Shown here: positions 57,819-64,000 of the stretch, piece by piece | How positions within the stretch are numbered: the stretch's first letter is position 1 | Layout of the letters: each line of letters begins with the position of its first letter | Origin: Gammaproteobacteria bacterium | GTDB lineage: Bacteria; Pseudomonadota; Gammaproteobacteria; DSM-19610 | DNA length: 64,000 nt | Reading direction: 5' to 3' | Assembly (NCBI GenBank): GCA_011374975.1 | Contig: DRNU01000151.1 | Coordinates: 1 to 64,000 of the forward strand | Notes under the pieces: model-generated | The model's input: the letters and a program-made list of their open reading frames with translations, nothing else | Told to the model about the DNA's origin: nothing | The model's database searches: none | Position numbers and translations under genes: made by a program

Positions 57819-60800
57819 TCACTCCCCGGTTGTCAGATGCCAGCCGAACGAATACCGACCGACATCACAAGACCACTTCCGACAGAGTTCAAAATCATCC
57901 TCAAACTTCGGGCCGCCGTTTTCGCCAAGCTGCCTGATCACTGTACCGAGGCTCCGATGAATCTCGGCTGCGGCATTGCTCAGTTTCTCCAGCTGCTCCT
58001 CGCGGTTACTCGGCGGCACGGAGAGACTGGACTGCTTGTTTTGTTCGCTGCGTTCGACAAAAAGCGATCTCCAGTCCTCCTTGTATTTCTTTGCGGCGAT
58101 CGGTAGCCATTTAGACAGTTCAGCTGTCTCCGGAGCGATGGAGCTGAAGTCACTTATTATCTGCGACCCTGTGTCTGCGCGTCCGACGCTGATCGCCAGG
58201 AGAATCAATACGACGCGGTACTCGCCGTTCTCTGAATCAATGAAGCGAGCGAATTGCTCGTCATCGCTTGCCGCCTGGACGCGCAACAGTCGGTAGATAT
58301 TGATGAACCGCTTGGCCAGGCGCGGGGTTGATAGAAATGGGTGGAGTGCAGCGATAAATTGCTCTTCCCACTCACGCAACAACATCGCGGCGATACGTTC
58401 GCGCGCCTCTTCCTGTTCCTGTTTTCTTTTCCCGGCCTTCTGTTCCCTGACAAGGTCTGCATCGAGGGACGATGTATCCGTCGTGGACGTTGTCTGACCC
58501 GGAGTTTCCGCCGGGACTTCGGTCCTGGCAGGATTTACGGGATGTTGCGGCACCGGTTCAGGCTCCCGGTCTGGTTTCGGTTTGACCTCTTCGCCATCCG
58601 CAGCCTGCACGCGCTCGAATCGCGTCCTGGGTTGATTTGTCATGCCGGCAATCAGTTTCCGATAGCCGCCGACATCCATAACCGGCAGAGAAAACGGGAT
58701 CTGAAAGATCTTCTCGAGGTAATTCTGGGCACTAAAACGGTATTGTCGATCCTGCAACGGCCGGTCACCGAGTGTTGGATGTTGTGCGTTGTATTCTTCG
58801 TTCAGGGAACGTTCGAGCCAGCGGGGATCGACGGCAACCACGACGACGAAAAGTTCGAAAGCGAGGATAAGGTGCACTGCCTGCAGCACTTCGACGACGC
58901 GTTCCGGAGGACAACGATCGAGATCGTCGATGTACAGAATAATACGTTCGATCGGTCGAGTGTCCCACGATTCCTCGCTGTCACTACCCTTCTGTTCTTC
59001 CTCCGTATCCTGTGAACCGTGCGTTCGCCAATCCTTCAATAATTCGGCCAGCTGCTCGAAATCCTGTCGTATGACTGAAATCAGACCGAGGCGGTCAAGG
59101 TAGCGCGAGTCGCGGACGCGCCCCTCGAGGAAATCATAGACCAGACCGCCCGAATTGATCCTCTGGATCTCCGCCTGCGCTTCAGCGATCTGCCTGTCAG
59201 CTTCATCCAGACGATGTTCCTCAGTGACAATCTTCACGTCGAGGTCCTGAAGATGCTCATGCAACCTGGCTTCTTCCGGAGACGGCCTTTCGAGCTTCAG
59301 ACGAGGATTCTGCATCTCTTCCTGGATCGCTTCAAGGTATCCCAACCCAGAGGACACCTGCTTCAGCCGTTTTGAGACCCAGGTCAATCCGGTCCCTAAA
59401 ATCGTAACAAACTGCAATAGCGGTGAGAGTGCTGCGGAGAACGAGAACTCCTCCCCAACTATGAGTTGCTCGAGCAGCCAGGGCCAGGCAAGCACCACAG
59501 CCAGAAGTGCGAGCAGCAATAAACCGGAGGCCCAGGCCCGGCTACCGGTGAACGCCGCTGCGATAGCATTTGACAGTGCCGATCCCCGCGTTTTGATGTC
59601 GCGCAGCTGCTCGTAGACCTGCTGTGCAGATTCAGCCGTGTCGATTGTCTCAGTGAGCCCAAGATCTCTGGCGGCTGCCTCCGCCTTCTTTCTTGCATCC
59701 TCGAGGTCGGGCCAGTCTTTTTTCTCCGGGTCCCCCGGCTCCGGCTTTACTTTCCTGACGGCATCCCAGACGCGCTTCAGCCGCCTTTCTTCGTAGTATT
59801 TGCGCAGACAGTCTCTTTTTGACCGCCGTATGGCAAGCTTTCTTGTGGCTATTTTGCGGCTCTTCTGCGCCTCGGCAATTACGGCGCGCGCCACTTTTTG
59901 CTCCTGCTCGCTTGAGCGGATTTTCTTGCGCAGCTCACGGCGGACGCCATCCACCGTGTCATTTCGCCCGCGCAATTCAACGGAAAGTCCGTCAAACAGG
60001 TGCGAGGCGAGGCTTGCCCACAGGTCCGAGTCGACGTAGTGCCACGCGTTAAATTCGATCTGCGCCGCACGTGAAACCGAATCGGCGCTGGCCTCGGCCT
60101 GTGCTTTCTTGCCGGCGATTGCCGCTACCTTTTCCTGCATAAGTCGCATGAAAAACGTCTTGCCAACACCCCAGTCGCCCAGCAAACCGATCGCAAACGG
60201 TGGCTGGACATCCTTCGCGATCAACAAGGTTGCGAACAACTCCGCCTGGTCCTTTGCATTAAGACTGTCTCGTTCGCTGTGCCGCGCGCCGTTTTCCTGG
60301 CCGATGACCGGTACCGAATCAGTCTCGACCCAGGCTCGCGGAGCGGCGACTGGCGAATCCGTCGGGGGACCGCCGCCCGGCTCTTGCGGATTGAGCTGAT
60401 TGGCGAAATAGGCAGGATCGGTTTCGCCGAAACGCTGGTACAGCCCTCTCAGATCGTTAATCGCCACTTCCCAGTTCCGGGCGTACTCGCTGTCATTGTC
60501 AACCAGGAATCGCCACCACACGTCCTGCAAGCGCGTGCGCCACTGAGCGCCGAGACTCTGGGGATTCCTGGCGAAGCTGGGGAAAACGCGTTCCGGGGCA
60601 AAAAGTATGGCGGTAATCAGGGCGCGCCCCCAGACATTCTTGCGGTCCGGAATTGCGGACGTCGAGATGGCCAGAGATTCCGCCAACGCCGGTGATATAG
60701 CGAAGCTGACCTGATCGTTATTTTCATCAAATGATGGAGTTTCGATCTCGGCACCCATGCTGGTCAACGCTTCCCGAATACTCTCGAACGCCCTTGATGA

Positions 60801-61958
60801 CGCCGCAGTATTCAACACGCCTCTCAAAGCCCCTTCTGCCGAGATCTGACCGGTTTTTTTGGATACCAGATCGTTCCGTACCGCCCACAGCAGGGCAGTC
60901 TGTACGTGAGATGCAAGATCGTCTTTCCGCAGCGTATTACCCGCAGAATCCATTTCCTCGTAAGCGGCATTTACTGCAGGTGCTGACCCGTCATCGGGCC
61001 GGACTCCCGGCCCCGATGGCAAATTGACCAGGTTGAGCTCCCTGAGCACGGATTCCAGCTGCTCGGACTGGCCTGCGGAAATCGGCAGGAAAGTTTGCCG
61101 GGGATCAGCAGTCAGGACCGGCAAATCAAGTTCATACCCGGCCAGCTGTTCCGCCGACCAGTAGGGCTCGAACCGTTCCTCATACAGGACCGGTATGGTT
61201 TCGTCATCGGGTGCCTCATTGACTCGCCCCCAGCCATAAAGTCCCCTGGCATCCGTGTCGCCGCCTTGCCAGAACCAAATGAGATCGCCGACGACAAAGC
61301 CTGGATTGTGAGCCATCCGCCATCGATCGACCTTTTTGGGAAACAGATTCTCTTCAAGCGAGAACTGCTCAATGTCCGCACGGAAGATCCATATTCCGGT
61401 CCTCGGAGTTGGTGTGCCTGGAGACTTCTGCGGTGATGTGGATGTCGCTTGATCGCCGGAGCTGTCCGTAGTCGCACCACGCTGAGCAAGCTTCAGAAGC
61501 TCGTCGACTGCACGACCTATATCGAGTCCCAGACCGTGCAGCCGCTTCGGCAAGGCGCCAAGATCCGGATTCACGTCGACGAAGCCTATGATGAAAAGGG
61601 CAACCCCTCGCGTGTCCAGGGCACGCACCTCGCTGAATCGGGAGCTCGATTGTTGAAGAGCCATTTCGAAATGCCTGTGCAGTTTGACGTCGGACAGTGG
61701 TGCACCGGATACTGGCGGCGTCTTCCCGATGCCGATCGATTCGCGATACCCTTGCCAGTCGAGACCCAGGGATTGCAGTGTATTATAGACATCGCTATTT
61801 AGCGCTGCGGCTGCGTAAAGCGCCGTACTCCGGGTAATGCTCGAGACGCGGACTTTCTTATCAGCCCCCCTTTTGTCCTGTATTGTCTGGGCCAGCGCCA
61901 TCCAGTCGTCCAGGTCTTCGCCCGGTGACAATCCCAGTGATTCGAGCAGTTTTCTCAT
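57819..61958 (-). CDS. 1379-aa protein: N-terminal helical region, EVE-like domain, KAP P-loop NTPase with TM insert
   Basis: EVE-like GIWIFRADIEQFS...GDLIWFWQGGDTDARGLYGWGRV; Walker A GLLGDWGVGKTFFMRLM; TM GLLLLALLAVVLAWPWLL; KAP Walker B RIILYIDDLDRCPPERVVEVLQAVHLILAFELFVVVVAVDPRWLERSL. Confidence 0.88.
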   Translation of the reverse strand: MRKLLESLGLSPGEDLDDWMALAQTIQDKRGADKKVRVSSITRSTALYAAAALNSDVYNTLQSLGLDWQGYRESIGIGKTPPVSGAPLSDVKLHRHFEMALQQSSSRFSEVRALDTRGVALFIIGFVDVNPDLGALPKRLHGLGLDIGRAVDELLKLAQRGATTDSSGDQATSTSPQKSPGTPTPRTGIWIFRADIEQFSLEENLFPKKVDRWRMAHNPGFVVGDLIWFWQGGDTDARGLYGWGRVNEAPDDETIPVLYEERFEPYWSAEQLAGYELDLPVLTADPRQTFLPISAGQSEQLESVLRELNLVNLPSGPGVRPDDGSAPAVNAAYEEMDSAGNTLRKDDLASHVQTALLWAVRNDLVSKKTGQISAEGALRGVLNTAASSRAFESIREALTSMGAEIETPSFDENNDQVSFAISPALAESLAISTSAIPDRKNVWGRALITAILFAPERVFPSFARNPQSLGAQWRTRLQDVWWRFLVDNDSEYARNWEVAINDLRGLYQRFGETDPAYFANQLNPQEPGGGPPTDSPVAAPRAWVETDSVPVIGQENGARHSERDSLNAKDQAELFATLLIAKDVQPPFAIGLLGDWGVGKTFFMRLMQEKVAAIAGKKAQAEASADSVSRAAQIEFNAWHYVDSDLWASLASHLFDGLSVELRGRNDTVDGVRRELRKKIRSSEQEQKVARAVIAEAQKSRKIATRKLAIRRSKRDCLRKYYEERRLKRVWDAVRKVKPEPGDPEKKDWPDLEDARKKAEAAARDLGLTETIDTAESAQQVYEQLRDIKTRGSALSNAIAAAFTGSRAWASGLLLLALLAVVLAWPWLLEQLIVGEEFSFSAALSPLLQFVTILGTGLTWVSKRLKQVSSGLGYLEAIQEEMQNPRLKLERPSPEEARLHEHLQDLDVKIVTEEHRLDEADRQIAEAQAEIQRINSGGLVYDFLEGRVRDSRYLDRLGLISVIRQDFEQLAELLKDWRTHGSQDTEEEQKGSDSEESWDTRPIERIILYIDDLDRCPPERVVEVLQAVHLILAFELFVVVVAVDPRWLERSLNEEYNAQHPTLGDRPLQDRQYRFSAQNYLEKIFQIPFSLPVMDVGGYRKLIAGMTNQPRTRFERVQAADGEEVKPKPDREPEPVPQHPVNPARTEVPAETPGQTTSTTDTSSLDADLVREQKAGKRKQEQEEARERIAAMLLREWEEQFIAALHPFLSTPRLAKRFINIYRLLRVQAASDDEQFARFIDSENGEYRVVLILLAISVGRADTGSQIISDFSSIAPETAELSKWLPIAAKKYKEDWRSLFVERSEQNKQSSLSVPPSNREEQLEKLSNAAAEIHRSLGTVIRQLGENGGPKFEDDFELCRKWSCDVGRYSFGWHLTTGE

Positions 61959-62072
61959 GAGAGAAGGACGCTCATTTCAGCTCCGGTTATCTGGCAGAAA
62001 CAGCGGGTAATCGATACACGCAAACGGATATGGAACGGCGGATGGCCTGGGTACAGCCCGGGCCACTATCGG

Positions 62073-62333
62073 TTACACCGGTTTGAGGTATTTGCCTAAA
62101 AGCTTGATGACGACGCCGCCAAGGCTTTTTACATTCTTTTCCAACGTGGCCACCTTCTTGTTCTGAGCCGCTGAACTGTTCACGATGTTTAGCAGCTCCT
62201 CGAACTTTTTCTTGTCAACTTTGCGCGGCAGTAATTTATCTATCTCTGCCTGAGTCAGTGGCGTAAGTTTCGCCAGTTCGCCCGCGAGCTGCGCATTGGT
62301 CAACTCGGCTTCTTCACTGAAGTTATAAGGCAT
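62073..62333 (-). CDS. Small (86 aa) helical protein upstream of the KAP gene
   Basis: Intact ORF, stop 2 nt before the lipoprotein stop boundary; co-directional. Confidence 0.6.
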   Translation of the reverse strand: MPYNFSEEAELTNAQLAGELAKLTPLTQAEIDKLLPRKVDKKKFEELLNIVNSSAAQNKKVATLEKNVKSLGGVVIKLLGKYLKPV

Positions 62334-62335
62334 GT

Positions 62336-63121
62336 TCAGTCTCCCTTATTAAACAGTTGTTCGAGTTCGATTTTGGCGGTTTGGAATTTACCCAGAAATT
62401 TATCGACGCTCGATTCTGCATCCGTGGCTTTCTCGAGTATCGACGCGGCCTGATCGCTGACTTCGACGACCTTTCTTACCGCCTTTCGTTGTGTCTCCAG
62501 TGCACCGATACGTTCGAGAACTGCGTCACGCTGCTCCTGAATTTTGACCACCGACGCCAGGTAGCCCTTTATCGCTGCGCTGCCACGGAGCAGATCGTTG
62601 TATCCATCGCGCAATCGTTCCAGTACAAATGCTTCTTGATCATCCACCGGCTTCATGAGTATCGCGCGTTGCTTGTTGATTTCTGTTTGTGCGGCCCGGG
62701 AAAAGTCGAGCAGAACCATACCAAGAGTGGCAGCTTCTTCATTTGTGAGACGTTCCAGCGCCCGGCGAATCGCAGCCTGGACGTCGCTATCCGTAATATT
62801 ACGGATAGCGACGGTGCTCTCCCAGTCGACACTTGCCATTTTATAGGCAACATCGAGGTCTTCGCGAAACTGTTTGCCCTGTTTCCCCGTACCCTGCACC
62901 ACATTGGCCAGAAACTGCGGGATCCATTTATCGACCATAAACCGTTCGACGTCGTCACGCAGTTTGTCATAGTAAAGACGCACAAATTGTTCGTGGGACG
63001 ACTGCATTTCCGAAATCTGGCGGTCGACAATTTCCGAGAGTTCAATCGTTTGTTTAGGCGCTGAAATACAGCCACCGAGACAAGTGGTGACCGTGAGTAG
63101 AATTATAAATGGATGCTTCAT
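62336..63121 (-). CDS. Coiled-coil-rich predicted lipoprotein
   Basis: Lipobox MKHPFIILLTVTTCLGGCISAP, then long heptad-like helices. Confidence 0.7.
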   Translation of the reverse strand: MKHPFIILLTVTTCLGGCISAPKQTIELSEIVDRQISEMQSSHEQFVRLYYDKLRDDVERFMVDKWIPQFLANVVQGTGKQGKQFREDLDVAYKMASVDWESTVAIRNITDSDVQAAIRRALERLTNEEAATLGMVLLDFSRAAQTEINKQRAILMKPVDDQEAFVLERLRDGYNDLLRGSAAIKGYLASVVKIQEQRDAVLERIGALETQRKAVRKVVEVSDQAASILEKATDAESSVDKFLGKFQTAKIELEQLFNKGD

Positions 63122-63511
63122 ACCTACTCCCTTCCCTGTGTGCAATTGGATTATGCGCTCCACTTGTACAACAGAACCGATAAAGGCGCCGAGCGTAAGT
63201 TCGGCCAGCCCGAGAAACGCTCCACTAAAAGCTTCGCCAGCAGTGATTCGCGAAAACCGCGACCGCTGCCCGTATGGTTATCGGTATTCTCCTGACCAAT
63301 CAATGCCGCATCCTCCGCGGTTTAGAGTGAGTCCAGACCCGAGGCAACCTGTTATTCCGGTTCTGAAACCGGCAGTCAAAGAATTCGATGCTGGTAAGTA
63401 TTACTGGACAGCCGCCATCACTCCCTGACATCGAACCGCTTTGAATATAAGAAGATTAAACTCTCTTTTCCCTTGAGTCTACTGGAAGCCGGCAGTCATT
63501 TGGTAACCCGT

Positions 63512-63739
63512 TTATGCCCGGAGGATCGCGACAGAGTGGTTCCTATGCGCCAACTTTGCCACATCCTCACCCTCAAGCAGTGGTCCGTAGCGCTCCTGAA
63601 AACCTTCCACCATGGATTCACTATAGCCTGCACCGGCCTGAACACCGCTGAGCACGATCCCTGGCTCTACCCTGGACGTTGCCCCCGTTATGATTGCAAT
63701 GCGTTTACAGGAATTGGTCGTAGCGGCACTCTTTGTCAC
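63512..63739 (-). pseudogene. Possible remnant of a short-chain dehydrogenase
   Basis: KRIAIITGAT (Rossmann start) joined directly to SRVEPGIVLSGVQAGAGYSESMVEGFQERYGPLLEGEDVAKL (SDR-like C-terminal segment), missing the catalytic middle. Confidence 0.35.
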
Positions 63740-63794
63740 AGTTCATTTGCCACAGTTAACCGTCAGAAAGGAGATTGTGCTGAGCAGTACGGTA

Positions 63795-64000
63795 TCAGCC
63801 AATAAGCCATTGCACCAGTTCAATTGAGTAACCATCCGGATCTGCGATGAATGCGATGTTTTCCCGATGACCGGTCTCGTCCACAGGGTAAGTCATTGGG
63901 CCCGGCTCACGGACGATTTTTACATTCATCCCAGCGAGATATTCACAAGCGGCATGGACATCCCTGACTTCCAGCGCAAGATGTCCATATCCATTTCCAG
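63795..64000 (-). CDS. gloA: Glyoxalase I / lactoylglutathione lyase, C-terminal part only (window edge)
   Basis: Not in the ORF track. Reverse-complement translation: GNGYGHLALEVRDVHAACEYLAGMNVKIVREPGPMTYPVDETGHRENIAFIADPDGYSIELVQWLIG-stop. Confidence 0.85.
   Translation of the reverse strand, partial: GNGYGHLALEVRDVHAACEYLAGMNVKIVREPGPMTYPVDETGHRENIAFIADPDGYSIELVQWLIG

Noticed and set aside
57800-57840. T-loop-like GGAGTTCGAATCACTCC suggesting a tRNA 3' end
   Set aside because: The stem register does not fit a proper T arm, no acceptor or anticodon arm is visible, and the stretch overlaps the KAP gene stop.

Overview
The window looks like a bacterial, probably gammaproteobacterial, chromosome segment of about 64 kb. 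It has dense, operon-structured coding and no recognisable rRNA, tRNA, CRISPR array or transposase. From left to right it contains: a 5'-truncated multidomain c-type cytochrome with six CxxCH motifs in an A-A-B-A-A-B unit order; an NhaR-like LysR regulator; HPF-like, Bax inhibitor-1-like, mtfA and glycine-zipper lipoprotein genes; ppdK; a GH13 enzyme; an HD-GYP gene with a broken N-terminus; mtgA and a lytic transglycosylase; and a heavy-metal RND operon. Next is an MvdC/MvdD-like ATP-grasp gene beside an M43 metallopeptidase that carries fifteen strict 8-residue Lys/Asp/Glu repeats. Then come a form I RuBisCO operon (cbbL-cbbS-orf-cbbQ-cbbO-orf-aldolase) with divergent cbbR, and an hcnABC-like (HCN synthase) operon next to a rhodanese. 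The right third holds a giant membrane P-loop NTPase, a PP2C/FHA/Ser-Thr kinase module, an EVE-like/KAP P-loop NTPase with a small protein and a lipoprotein, and the 3' end of a glyoxalase gene at the window edge. The strongest candidates for something new are: (1) the ATP-grasp plus Lys/acid-repeat metallopeptidase pair, a possible graspetide-like protein cross-linking system; (2) the lipoprotein/small protein/EVE-KAP NTPase cassette; (3) a perfect FNR-type box followed by a terminator with no ORF between them, a possible FNR-controlled sRNA; (4) hcnABC plus rhodanese in a CO2-fixing genome; (5) two copies of an ATATTAGA-N6-TAATATA operator-like motif. All assignments come from reading motifs and from remembered family features. 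No database search was run.
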